Translations under genes and position numbers: made by a program | Notes under the pieces: model-generated | Told to the model about the DNA's origin: nothing | Databases searched by the model: none | What the model saw: the letters and a program-made list of their open reading frames with translations, nothing else | DNA from: Hsuehochloa calcarea | Lineage: Eukaryota; Streptophyta; Magnoliopsida; Poales; Poaceae | NCBI GenBank assembly: GCA_036346395.1 | Contig: CM070594.1 | Span: forward strand, 26,941,385-27,005,384 | Reading direction: 5' to 3' | DNA: 64,000 bases | In this document: in pieces, positions 1 through 11,000 of the stretch | Layout: each line of letters opens with the position of its first letter | Position numbering within the stretch: position 1 is the first letter of the stretch

Positions 1-984
1 CATTATGATAAGACAAGGTACTTGCCTTCCGCGCTGTGACGTGTTAGGAGGCAACGAAGGTGTTTCTCCACTCACTGCCCCACCGCCTACACAAATATTT
101 ATTCAAAATAAGAATAACAAGACATGACGTGGCTACAAGCATTTTACCATAACCCTCTAGCTAGCCAACATAACCAAAGACTCAAAATTACGAATTAACT
201 AATCATCCCAATTTCAGCCCTTCTGATCGACGGTACGATAAAAATCGTAATTAAATATCTGTAACTCATAACGACTTGAAAACAAAGCTCAATTAATCTT
301 AGCGAACTAGGCTACAAAACTCTAGTTGATGGGGTTCTTTGATTCGATCAAAACAGTGGGCTAAATAACATTTGAAAGCAACTAACAGACATCTGCCCAG
401 ATTACAGAACAGTAGAAAAGAAATTGATGTAACTTTCAATCTACTAATCCAATGGAGGTGATATTTATCAACTTGGAAAGATAATTTAAAGGGCTACAAT
501 AACCTATTGGGGTGGCAGTTCTGAATCTGAATCTAACAAGATCAAAACCGAGGAACAAAACGACAGTTCCCAGATCTCAGACAGACAGAACAGTGCACGA
601 TTAAAATTCCATAACTTTTGATTTTAAACTCTAAAAATTGAGTTCTTTATCAACTTGGAAAGCTTACTGAATTATCTACAATTTTAGTTTTGGATAGCCT
701 TTCTGATTCGGCCTCTAAATAATTCATAATGGCCAGACAAGCAAACTGCCAAATCTCGTCAGCTCTCCTGAACAGTCGTACGAAAATGGCCATATCTCCT
801 AAACCGTAACTCCAAATCAGATGATCTCGGTGCCTAACGAAATCTAAGACCAAGGGCTACAACTTTCTAAGAGGTAGAAAGATCATAAAATGTACGGAAC
901 TTACCCAAATCTGACGAATAAACCTAGCGCAGAGGGAAGGAGAAGGGTGGCGGCTCCAAGTGGGGGAAAGGGGAGGGAGGGTGG
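1..984. repeat. LTR-like debris, unassigned
   Basis: No coding region is visible. The stretch resembles the interior of the long gypsy LTRs elsewhere in this window: AT-rich, with phrases such as 'gaacagt', 'ataacttttgattttaaa' and 'atctacaa' that recur in the LTRs at 27899-30249 (plus-strand reading). It ends in a GC-rich tract (about 930-984), as those LTRs do. Neither LTR terminus nor a target duplication is seen, so it is either a truncated LTR running in from the left or unrelated intergenic DNA. Confidence 0.35.
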
Positions 985-2440
985 AGTGACGATGATGGAA
1001 AGGATGATCAAGATCCCAACGACGAAGACAACTTCTCCGGCATGTGCTTCATGGCCCTCGGGGGCGATCTAAGCGACAGCGAGCTGTACTCCGACTCCGA
1101 TGAGGTTAGTCCCACTTACGACCAGCTTAATGATGCTTTTCTTAAGCTAGGTAGATTTCATGCTAAGTCTAGGGCTAAGTGTACTGAGTTGGAGAAGGAA
1201 GTAGCTAGACTATCACGGGAGCTTACCTTACTTACATCTGCTCCCTCCCGTGATGATTGTGACACATGCTGTGCTCTGCTTGATGACATGGAAAAACTAA
1301 GGACCTTGCATGATAGTGTGTCCTCTGAATTAGACATGATTAAAGTGGAGAACATTAGCCTTCTTGCTGAACTAGAGATGAGTAGGGTAGCACCTCCTTC
1401 ATCTACTCTTTGTTGAGGCTCTTTGCACCTCCTGTGAGGTTAAGGACAACTCGTTTAGAGGTCTATATACCATGTTGCTCGATCTGCCCGAGACTTGTGA
1501 AAATTGTAATAATCTCGAGATGAACCTAAAACGGGCAGATCACAAAATTGTTGAATTCCAAGCTGCTTTATTAGAGTCCATTGGTTCTTGTTTAAACTGT
1601 CCTAAGTTAACTGCTGAACTAGAATCTGTATCCAAACAGTTTCAAGAAATGATTGATCAAAATAACAAACTGACTCAGTATGCTTCTAAGGACCTTGTTA
1701 GCTCACCATGTAATCAGTGTAATAAACTAAAATATAATTTGGTTGCTTTGGATGAAAAATGTGTGAAGCTAACTAAGGACCTTCTAGAGACACAATTATC
1801 CGCTTGTATTGTGTGTGCTGTGAAGAAGTCTAAGGGTTTGGTAGAGACGCCTAGCAACGTGAACCAATCTGTTAGCAGTAGGACTGTCCCCCCAAAGTCG
1901 GTTGTGTATGCACAAGCCAATCTTTCCTCTGCTGTTGGTTCTTCTTCTGCTCCCTTACCTTCTGTTGTTCCTTCTTCCCCCTGCTCTTCTTGCACCTCTC
2001 TCTTTCGGGAGTGTCAGTATCTTATGAACACTCTCGAGAGGTTTGTAGGAGGCAAGAAGTAGCTCAACCTCATTCTAGACCAATCTAAGATTTGCAAATT
2101 TAATCAGGGTCTAGGATATGATTTCCATGAGGATATGAGGAAGCATCCACCTGTCGTGCTCAGAACCATAGCACCAGGTGTGATCAAAACTAAGCCCAAG
2201 ACTGAGAAAGTCAATTTTAAATCAGCAGGTTTTGTTCAAAGGATCTCTCGACGAACAAGGTGATTCCACTGCAGCTTGCCTTCGAAGGCGAAGTATCATT
2301 GCACCTTCTGTCAGAAGGATGGACATTTGGTTGATGATTGCTTCAGGCGCGCCAAGATCGCGCGTAGAGATCATGTTGAGTCCTTTAAGTGCATTCAGGG
2401 TCAGCCCCAGACCATGAGTGCATCTAAGACTTTTGGAGTA
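985..2440 (+). pseudogene. Ty1/copia gag fragment (Sirevirus-like), broken
   Basis: This is a degraded copia gag, the capsid/nucleocapsid precursor of a retrotransposon. An acidic segment (about 985-1110) is followed by coiled-coil-like heptads interrupted by spaced cysteine pairs (CDTC, CENC, CLNC, CNQC, CIVC). A CX2CX4HX4C zinc knuckle follows (about 2295-2336, reading CTFCQKDGHLVDDC) and a short basic tail. At least three breaks are seen: a frameshift near 1413 after an in-frame stop, a stop at 2060-2062, and a frameshift near 2245. The 5' end (LTR, gag start) and everything after the zinc knuckle are missing. The same knuckle and the preceding 'FKSAGF' phrase recur in the copia element at 52421-52640, so both probably belong to related families. 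The right edge abuts integrase sequence of an oppositely oriented gypsy element. Confidence 0.75.
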
Positions 2441-2756
2441 TGACACCTCCCCTTCTGTGTTCTAGGCAATCCTAAAACAAAGTTCATTGAAATATCTTCC
2501 CACGGAACGCTAGAAATAGGTAGAGGCATGTACAAACCATGAGGATTAAGTCGTGACTTAGCTTTTGATATGTAGTACAGCAAGCAACGTAGCACTCGAT
2601 GTCCCGTCTCATCTTTGGCCAAAAGAAATGACCAACAATAATATCCTCCATTTTCTTCACGCCAAAGTGTCCCATCAGCCCGCCTACATGCACTTCCTGT
2701 AACAACAACAAACAGACGGAGCTAGCTGGAATGCATAGCTTGTTAGCTCTAAACAC
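2441..2756 (-). pseudogene. gypsy integrase, N-terminal zinc-binding part only
   Basis: Integrase inserts the element cDNA into the host genome. What remains is the HHCC zinc-binding region (GHFGVKK...H..., then C-x2-C in 'CYVACCTTYQK') and the start of the core domain, ending in 'FVLGLPRTQKG' near 2460. The second cysteine pair is partly altered (CCTTY). Two reading frames are needed to follow it (2484-2756 and 2401-2622), so there is a frameshift near 2560-2600. The catalytic DDE core is absent because the element is truncated here. Continuing into the copia sequence yields meaningless residues, which fixes the breakpoint at about 2440. Confidence 0.75.
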
Positions 2757-3104
2757 AAACCTATCATTAATGATAAATTTGTTTCATGTTTTCCCTTCTT
2801 TACAATTCAACAATACATCTGTAAAATCAGCATCATGCACATATTGCTCTTTAATAGTCTCTAATCCAAAAAATTTGAAGTCAAGTTGTGAAAGCATGAT
2901 ATACCTCCTAGACAATGCATCAACAATAACATTCTCCTTTCCCTTCTTGTGTTTTATGACATAAGAAAAAGACTCAATAAATTCAACCCACTTTGCATGT
3001 CTACGATTAACTTTACTTTTACTTCGAATATGCTTTAAAGATTCATGATCAGAATATATAACAAATTCTTTGGGCCATAAGTAATGTTGCCAAGTTTCTA
3101 AAGT

Positions 3105-3335
3105 TCAAAATAGTGCATATAATTCCTTATCATAAGTAGAATAGTTTAAACTAGGCCCACTAAATTTCTCACTGAAATATGCTATAGGTTTACCTTCTTG
3201 TAACAACACTAAACCAATTCCACTGGCATCACATTCTAATTCAAAAGTCTTATTAAAATCAAAGAGTTGGAGTAGGTGTGCATGTGTTAACTTATCTTTC
3301 AGATGGTGGGTGCGTTCTCCTGTGCGACGCTCCAA
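3105..3335 (-). pseudogene. gypsy RNase H fragment
   Basis: This is the RNase H domain of the gypsy polyprotein, which removes RNA from the RNA/DNA hybrid during reverse transcription. It shows the typical start 'FELECDASGIGLVLLQ' with the first catalytic aspartate, then 'KPIAYFSEKF' and 'YDKELYAL' with the catalytic glutamate. It is out of frame with the upstream reverse transcriptase (3512-4957), so at least one frameshift lies between 3335 and 3512. The segment 2757-3104 is the decayed RNase H/integrase linker. Confidence 0.75.
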
Positions 3336-3511
3336 ACAAATGGTACGCTCTTCTTGGTGAGCTCATTCAATGGTGCAGCGATCGTGCTGAAATCCTTCAC
3401 GAAGCGACGATAAAATCCAGCAAGTCCTAAAAATCTTCACACCTGTGTGACCGTGTTAGGAGTCGGTCAACTCTGTATTGCTTCAACCTTGGCTTGATCA
3501 ACTTTAATTCC

Positions 3512-4957
3512 CTATGGAGTAACAACATAGCCAAGAAACGCGACTCGATCGGTGCAAAAGGTGCACTTCTCAAGGTTACCAAATAAACGTGCATCACGTA
3601 AAGCATTAAAAACAACACGTAAATTCTCAATATGTTGCTCTAATGACTTGCTATATATCAGTATATCATCAAAATAAACCACAAATAATCTACCAATGAA
3701 AGCATGCAAGACTTCGTTCATTAGTCGCATGAAGGTGCTAGGTGCATTCGTTAAACCAAAAGGCATTACTAACTATTCATATAAGCCGAACTTAGTTTTA
3801 AATGTTGTTTTCCATTCATCACCTAATTTTATGCGAATTTGATGAATTCCACTACGCAAATCAACCTTGGAGAAGACAACAGAGCCACTCAATTCATCAA
3901 GCATATCATCTAACCTAGGAATAGGATGACGATACCTAATGGTGATATTATTGATTGCTCTACAATCAACACACATGCGCCATGATCCATCTTTCTTAGG
4001 CACTAAAATGACCAAAACTGCACAAGGATTAAGAGATTCGCGCACATACCCTTTATCAAGTAATTCTTGAACTTGGCGCTGAATTTCTTTAGTTTCTTCC
4101 AGATTGGTCCTGTATGGTGCGCGGTCGGGCAATGATGCGTCGGGAATTAAATCAATTTGATGCTCAATCCCTCAAAGCGGTGGCAACCCCGACGGTATGT
4201 CCTTCGGAAAGACGTCTTTGTACTCCTGCAAAATGTTAGTGACAGCATGAGGCAAAGAAGAAGACATATCTTCAAATAAAAACAAAGCTTCTTTGCAAAC
4301 TAATGCATAGCAATTAGAATTACTAGCATCCAATTCAGTCATATCAGATTTGGTAGCAAGAAAACTAGCACATTTCAATTTAATTTCTTTATTCTTCACA
4401 TGAGCAGATTTATGTTCTTTCTTCTTATGTTGCTCAAGCTCTTTTGTTACAATTTGATTTTCTCTCTTAGCAATCTCCTGATTCTTCTCTCTACTGGCTC
4501 TAGCAAGTTCATCTTTAACAATTTGTTTAGGAGTCATAGGATGCATCACAATTTTCTTACCTTTGAACATGAGAGAGTATTGATTATTCCTACCATGATG
4601 CACACAATCAGTATCGTATTGCCAAGGTCTTCCTAATAACAATGAACAAACTTGCATAGGAACAACATCGCAATCAATATAATCATGGTATGAACCCATA
4701 GAAAAGTTTACTCTCACCCTTCGTGTTACCTTTAACTTATCACTGTTGTTGAACCATTGAATATGGTATGGGTGGGGATGAGGGTAGGTTGGCAAAGCAA
4801 ACTTCTCCACCATATCCATACTTGCCAAATTGTTGCAACTCCCACAATCAATAATTATGTGAATCGAACGTTCCTTGACAACGCCCTTGATTTGGAACAA
4901 ATTATGGCGCTGATTTTGCTCGTTACGAGAAACTTGAGCGCTTAGTATGCATTGCAC
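3512..4957 (-). pseudogene. gypsy protease-reverse transcriptase, one frame with two nonsense codons
   Basis: A single reading frame runs from 4957 to 3512. Residues about 30-45 hold the retropepsin-like site 'IIIDCGSCNN' (the family has D-S/T-G, here DCG, so the catalytic triplet is altered). The reverse transcriptase follows with 'KKDGSWRMCVDCRAIN', 'FSKVDLRSGIHQI' (first catalytic Asp), 'MPFGLTNAPSTFMRLMN' and the catalytic box 'YFDDILIYSK', which is intact. Only two stops interrupt it: at 4172-4174 (TGA where the family has Arg, probably CGA to TGA) and at 3770-3772 (TAG where the family has Trp). Both fit C-to-T change, as expected from methylated-cytosine decay. Confidence in identity is high; the element is clearly dead. 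Confidence 0.88.
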
Positions 4958-5710
4958 ATACCAAACACTTGGGAGGCTTTAAAATTGCTTATGCGGCATC
5001 GATTTGTTCCCTCATATTATGCTCATGATTTGTTAAATAAACTGCAACACTTACAACAAGGTACAAAGTCTGTGGAAGACTACTATCAAGAATTACAAAT
5101 TAGTATGTTGCATTGTGGTCTAGATGAGAATGAGGAGGCATCAATGGCTAGGTTTTTGGGAGGGTTGAATAGATAAATTTAAGACATCCTTGATTATAAA
5201 GAGTACAACTCCATTACTATATTGTTTCATCTTGCTTGCAAAGCTGAACGTGAAGTGCAGGGACGCCAGACGAGGACACGTTCTAACTTTTCTGCAGGTC
5301 GCACAAACTCATGGACGCTACGCACCTCTACGGCTCCAGCCACCAGTGCACCTCCACTGCCACCCTCCAACAACAAGTAGCGTCTCGCTACTTTAAATTC
5401 AGCACCACGAGTTTTTGAAGCAACCAAATCAGCACCACCAACTTCGGCAAAAACCTCCTCTTCGGTTGCTTCGACAGGACGAACTAAGGATGTCCAATGC
5501 CATCGTTGCAAAGGCAATGGACACATGATGCGAGACTGCCCAAACAAGCGCGTACTGATTATACGCGATGATGGTGGGTATTCTTCTGCTAGTGATTTTG
5601 ATGATGAAACACATGCTATGCTTGCCACTGACCCAGCATGACATAAGGATGAATCTGATCATGGGGAGGAACATGTTGGCGCCGAAGATGCCGACAAGTA
5701 TTTTGTATGT
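4956..5710 (+). pseudogene. gypsy gag core and zinc knuckle, inverted relative to its element
   Basis: On the plus strand this encodes the capsid part of gag ('PNTWEALKLLMRHRFVPSYY', then 'GTKSVEDYYQEL' and 'ARFLGGLNR'), a Ser/Thr/Pro-rich linker and a CCHC knuckle 'CHRCKGNGHMMRDC' (about 5502-5543), ending in 'GAEDADKYF'. The flanking gag N-terminus (5711-6357) and protease (4957 leftward) are on the minus strand. The left end starts exactly where the minus-strand gag piece stops ('NNI' then 'PNTW'), and the right end is where protease should begin, so this is a flipped internal segment, not a separate insertion. An in-frame stop follows 'GGLNR', a second follows 'ATDPA', and further frame damage lies around 5290-5380. 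Confidence 0.85.
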
Positions 5711-6357
5711 TATTATGATGTTGATGGCAATGTTCTCTCCATCAAACAGAAGCAAAGTCAGTAAATTCACTAGTAGCAGCCCTAACTCGTCTATTCTTAG
5801 AAAATTCATGGCAAGTAAATTTTTGATCAACAGCTAGTTCCCAATTAAGATATCCATCAGAATCATATTTACCATTAAAAGAGGGCGTAGTGAATTTAAC
5901 CTCAGCAAAAGAATCATCGTGGTCACGTACCTCACGTCGGAGGGGGCCTCATCGCATACCTTATCGATTAAAACACAACTGTCGATGAACTTGATCGTTG
6001 TTGTTGTTACCCATGTCATTGGCCTCAGTATCAGTCACGTAGTCAAATTCATCTTGTCCCTCTACCACTGGGCAGCAGGAGGGACAGTAGTGGATGCCCG
6101 GTAATTTCGTCAAGGCGCGTCATAATACCTGCCAAAGAAGTGTTAGTGACGCCATGCGCTCTCTCCATCGCGGCAAGCGTTGCGTTTGTCTCAATCTGGG
6201 CGCTCTCAAGTTGAGCAAGTCGCTCATTTGTGACCCTAACATCTTCCTCAAGACCCCCCGTACGAAGGTTCATTTCGCGCCGGAAGTGTTGTATGATGCC
6301 CTTCGTACGAGGAGTATGAGATGTATCCTCATCCGAAAGCTCCGCAGAACCTGCCAT
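5711..6357 (-). pseudogene. gypsy gag, N-terminal part
   Basis: Read on the minus strand from the ATG at 6357, the protein starts 'MAGSAELSDEDTSHTP', followed by a probable coiled coil (about residues 30-85, rich in Glu, Leu, Gln and Ala). After a frame change near 6060 come 'VKFTTPSFNGKYDSDGYLNWELAVDQKF' (quoted in part: the matrix/capsid entry typical of this gag) and 'RRVRAATSEFTDFASV'. The next codon is TGA where the family has Trp. The reading ends at 'HHNNI' near 5711, the inversion breakpoint; its continuation is on the plus strand from 4956. Two other stops lie around 5965-5985. Confidence 0.78.
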
Positions 6358-7354
6358 TGTTAGCAAAACACTAGAATATGTCCCTAACAACTATTAGGAT
6401 GTGGTGAGTCAAAAGTCGCTCAACCTTCTATCGAATTCTCACCAATTCTTACCAAGCACACAAGGGTGATTGGCAACCAGCGGTGTCAACGTATCTCCGA
6501 AGATTGGATGAAGCGATTGCCAGGTGAAGTGCAGTCTGTACGATTGTAGAAAAGGTGTAGCTGGGAAGGCTCAAGTATGGTAGCAATGGAATAGCAACAA
6601 TCAATTCAGCAAATGTAAGTTGAATAAATGTTCAAAATACTAGTCAAAATTGCTGATCCTTGCCTAGACCGGGGAATAGCAAAACCAACAATGGAAACAA
6701 GTAGAGAAATACAAGTAAAGCAGCAAAGGAAAAATGTGCCAACAGCCTTGGAAGAGAGGACTTTTTTTGCTCTCTGATTTTTTTTGCGAATGAGTGTCTG
6801 GCTCAAACCTCTTCCGTGCCTAGGGAGGTATATGGGTCACAAACTTTTTGCAGAAATAGGTAACGGATTGAACTTTCCTATTCTGATTGCTCCTCTCCGA
6901 AACCCAAATCACCGCTAGGGTTTCCTCCTCTTCTTACCATAGTGGGGCAGCGGCAAGAGTCAAGGTGGGTGCTTCGGTTGGCACGACAATGAAAGGATTT
7001 AGCGGCAGCGTGTTCGGGAGGACGCGACAGCAAGGGTAGCGGCGGCTTGGTGGTTGCCGTGGTAGGCACTGAGGTGGTCGCGGCAGCGTGCTGCAGGATG
7101 TGCTGAAGGCCGCGGTAGGGGAGTTGATTGCCGCGGCAAGGTATGAACTAAACACCAAACTGAGCTAAGACCAGCAACGTGACACAATGATGCAACACAA
7201 ATTCAACAATGCAAATTACTGAAAAGAAAGATGCAATGGCACAAACGGTATTGGACAGAAAGGAGATTTAATCCTATAATTTTTTTGGCTTTTTCTGGAC
7301 TTTCGGAAATAAGAAACCTAACAACAAAAAAGTAAATTCTCACCGAGCAACGTT
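6358..7354 (-). other. 5' leader of the minus-strand gypsy element
   Basis: This is about 1 kb between the gag start and the primer-binding site. No coding domain is recognised. It contains a GC-rich segment (about 6950-7140) with short overlapping frames that I regard as noise. A long untranslated leader is usual in this kind of element. Confidence 0.5.
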
Positions 7355-7369
7355 GAGCTCTAATACCAC
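7355..7369 (-). promoter_or_regulatory. Primer-binding site (initiator tRNA-Met type)
   Basis: The minus strand reads TGGTATTAGAGCTC directly after an LTR that ends in CA. The plant initiator tRNA-Met primer site is TGGTATCAGAGC, so there is one mismatch in the first twelve bases. This fixes both the orientation of the element and the inner LTR edge (7371 on the plus strand). Confidence 0.8.
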
Positions 7370-7370
7370 T

Positions 7371-8031
7371 TGATGAAGACGGGGTGCCCGATCTTTCGAT
7401 GAGATTGATAAATATCGATTTTGGTGGACGCGACTCTCGCGATCCGACTACAACCGTACGACGACGCTTGCGCCTTAGCAATCGTTGAACCAACTCTGAG
7501 TTGTTATTGACCTGCTGGAAGCACGATCAACCTGACCACGATGGTCTATTCTTGCATGCAATCGAAGAACACACAAGAACAAGATAAAATGCAATCTGGT
7601 GTATTGCAAATATTTATGAAATATGATAAGGTGGGATTCCGAAGGCTATCTTAACAAGTGGTCGTCCGACACAACTGAAGAACAGAAGTTTGCACAGGGG
7701 CTAAACCTTAACTCAACGAAATCCGAGTTCAAGCGAGGGAGATGGCGGCTCCTATATAGGGAAATGACCAGGGGTGGCGGCCAGCGAGGTGGACATACGC
7801 CCTAGGGTTACAAGGCCTGTGGGTCCAAGTGGAGGTGGCGTAGCACCCTTTCGAATAGATACAGACTCTATTGATAATTGTGGCCAGCTTGGATAAAATT
7901 TGATGATGAGGTTGGATCTGTTGGAAAGTAGACTTGATAACCTTTCCATGAAGTCCAGAAACGCCCCAAACTGAGTCCGTATGAAGAAGTTACGCCCGTT
8001 TAAAGTTAGTCCTGACGCCGAAGTCCGAATC
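7371..8031 (-). repeat. gypsy LTR (3' part in element sense), split by a solo LTR
   Basis: The LTR starts next to the primer-binding site with the plus-strand tip TGATGAAGACGG. Its body matches the LTR at 48852-49783 over several hundred bases, sharing for example CCCGATCTTTCGATGAGA, 'gaaccaactctgag' and 'catgcaatcgaagaa'. It is interrupted at 8031/8032 by a solo LTR, and its remainder continues at 12020. Its other end is not clear; the match to the LTR at 48852 suggests it ends somewhere within 12050-12300. Confidence 0.72.
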
Positions 8032-11000
8032 TGTAACATCCCAATTTTTGAGAGTTTTTGAAAAAAATTTAAAAATAAAAATAACCATTTGCCTTTATCG
8101 CTAAAAGCTTAATTGAGACTTTCAGAAAATCAAAAGCAGTTCAATTTGAATTACTCAAACCTCAATTAAATAAAAATCATCTTCTTTGATTTTTCTGATT
8201 TTATCTGATTTTCCTTTTTCCCGTCGTCCGGTTGTTTTCCCGTAGAGTTCTTTTTTATTTCTTTTCAGCTTGCTCGCATTTCAAAGTTATTTTTAAAGCG
8301 TTAAAAACAAAACAAACTATTTTCTTTTAATTGAATAGATGTGGAGCTTAAAATTTAATTTCCAAAGCAAAAGCATTTTAAACGATTAAATCAAACCTTA
8401 CTTAAATTCAAAATGAGTTTATTGGATTTTCTGTGTTTTTGGATTTTATTCAAGTCGGTGTTGTTTCTTGCAACCCGGTCTGTTTTATTTCTTTTTGGTC
8501 AGCCCAAAAATTACTTTATTTATTGTAAAATTTAATTTAAACTATTTAATTTAAATTGGTGGTCTATTTTGAAGCTTTAAAAATAAAAATGACCATTTGG
8601 ATTTTCTCGGTTTAATTTAAAGCTTAAATTGAATTTCAGAAGGAAAAATATTTTAAATGGCTAAAATAATTTTCAGAAAAATGCAAAACTATTTTATTTG
8701 GTCCATTCACGTTCCAAAGTATTTTCTAAAAATTTCTTGAAATTTTGAAATTTTGGATTTTTTTCGGACTTTCTTTTTTCCTTTCTGTCTCCTCCCCTTT
8801 TACTGTTTTCTTCTCAATGTGCTTTCCTCCCGTGCATTTTCTTCTCCCCGCCTTCGAGCCTTGTGCCCTGCCCTGCCTCCCCGTCCCATCCCGCTGCTGC
8901 CTCGAGCCGTGAGCCCCATGCCACTGTCGCTGCGGTCTTGAGCCCGGGTCTTCTCCTCCGTGACTCCTTCCTCCCCGGCTCCTATCTTCCCTCTGCGTTG
9001 CTCCTCCCTCTAATCTTGCTCTCCCTTGCCTTCTCCTCTCTGAGCTCTCCCTTGTCTTGCTCCTTCTCCCTTCCACTCCAAAAGCAATGACCACGGCACC
9101 TCTCCTCCCCCAGAAAGCTCATGAACAAAGCAAGCATAGCGGCTCCTTCCATCTCTCTTCCTCCCCACCAGAGCAAGCTGAGCCAAAGTTCCTCCAGAGA
9201 GCTCCAAAGGTGCTCGGCCACCTCTCTCCTTCATCTCCCTACAAAGGCGGCGACCAAGCCGGTTTCCCCTCATGCTCCTCCCTCCTAGTGCTTCTTCCTC
9301 CAGGCTCCCTCCTCTCCCTCTTCTCCATTTGGCCGGCCTCTGGTGCTTCCATGGCGCCTCCTCCTCGGTTTGGCTCAACTCCATGGCGCGACATTCCTTG
9401 GCCGTCCCGATGTCTGGGCCGCTCTGGCCGGCCGGCTGCCTGCGGCGCGCCGCTTCTGCCGCCTCCGTCGCCCCTTCTTGCCGCCGGTCTGCTGCTGCGT
9501 CTCCCATCACCCTTAGCCGTGCGGCTCCCGGCCACCAGACTCCCCACCTCCATTCCCTTCTTGCATTGCCGGTCTTGCTCCTTCTTTGCTCTTGCCCGGT
9601 AAAGCCCCCTTCTTTGCTACCCTCCGGTGCAAACCAAGCCAAACTGCGGCCTTGCTCCCCTCTTGCTCTCTCCTCCCGTCTCCCCACTGCCGAAGTTTTC
9701 TTGCGCTTCCTCCCCTCTCTCCAAACTGGAGCATTAGTGGACCATGCATGATGTAGCTCCAGCAAGTCCAATAGATAATGCATGCATGGGACTCATGCAT
9801 ACGTCCATGCAAACTCACATACTAGTGCAGCACGTTCTCTCCCTCGGTTCTCTCACTCCGGTCGCCCATTCTCCGCACCGACTACATCGCCGCGTGCTCC
9901 TCGGCCTCCTCTTCCAATCCCTGGGTTTCGCCGCTCTCTTTTTGCCGCGACTAAAAATGTTCACGGCCGGCGAACCGCCTCGTACATCGTCGTTTTCGGC
10001 GTCGTCTTTGATTCCCCGGTGATATCGTCACTGCCGTTAGCTTCGTCTCGCGATGCTCTACGTTGTGCTACCTTTCCTTGCTCCAAAACATCATCGGGTC
10101 ACCGGCGCCACTATTCCCTATGCACTGTTTTGCGCACCACCGCCACACCGGACCTCCGCCAGCGACGCGACCACTACCATTGGGTCCGCCTCGCTCCCGG
10201 GATTCCATTTTGCTAGTTCGCCGGCCACCCCTCCCTTTCCCTCGCCGACGACATCATTTTTAACTCAGTCTGCACTATTCATGTATGAGGATTTCTATAT
10301 TTTATGTGAATGAAACTTCCAGGCATTCGTTCTCGTTCATTTGAAATCCGATTCCATCGATTCTTGGCTCTAAATTCATCTAAATTTAGCCCCTTCTGTT
10401 CGCTACTAATTTGGTAATTTTTGGATTTTATTGGATTTATTGTATTTATTTGGCTCTTTTCGCGCGTGTAGATTCCGACGTCTCGGAAGAATTCTTCGAT
10501 TCGGCGACTGAAGACCCACCACTCGTCAACGAAGGCAAGTCGTAGGCCTTTGACCATGTTGAATCCATTTTACAAATGTATATTGTATTAAATTATCATG
10601 CATGGCTAGTTTTATTAAAAATGGTTTTGGGAGTAGATAATTACCAAATTGCCATTATGCCTCCTTGAAGAATTGAAAATGAAATGTCTCCTTGAATGAC
10701 ATATATCCTTGGACACCTTAGGATGGTTAATACTAGTTGGACATAATTGTAATACCAACTTGGGTGCGCATATTTGCTTAGTCTTGCTTTAGTTACCCGC
10801 GAGACTTTCGATCACATGTTCAATGATGAATGAAATTTGACTAATGGAACTATGGAACAGTGGTGTGAGGCCACTTTTATTAAAAGATGTTGTGCCATGG
10901 CAGGGATTGCCATTTGGTCGGGAATGAACAAAAATGATTTATGCTCGGGCTTGAGGTAGGAAGCTAGAGTGGGTGTGTGATGCACATTGGGTTGTGGTAG

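Larger units (their letters stand above)
2441..7370 (-). mobile_element. Old Ty3/gypsy element, minus strand, 3' truncated, with inverted gag
   Basis: Reading on the minus strand there is a primer-binding site (7355-7369), a ~1-kb leader, the gag N-terminus, protease, reverse transcriptase, RNase H and the N-terminal part of integrase. The element stops inside integrase at about 2440, where it meets copia gag sequence, so the rest of integrase and the 3' LTR are gone. The centre of gag lies on the opposite strand (about 4956-5710), an internal inversion. Its LTR lies to the right (7371 onward). Clade assignment is uncertain. The reverse transcriptase and gag look like the CRM/Reina side of chromoviruses, but no chromodomain is present to test this. 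Confidence 0.85.

Noticed and set aside
2441..4957. Integrated pararetrovirus (caulimovirus-like) origin
   Set aside because: Gag knuckle, protease, reverse transcriptase, RNase H, integrase order, LTR and tRNA-Met primer site all indicate Ty3/gypsy; no movement protein or pararetrovirus features are seen.
9010..9783. Long open frames (257, 181 and 159 codons) on both strands
   Set aside because: They lie in the GC-rich block of a solo LTR with target duplications, overlap one another on opposite strands, are low-complexity (Arg/Gly/Glu or Ser/Pro/Leu) and resemble no family.
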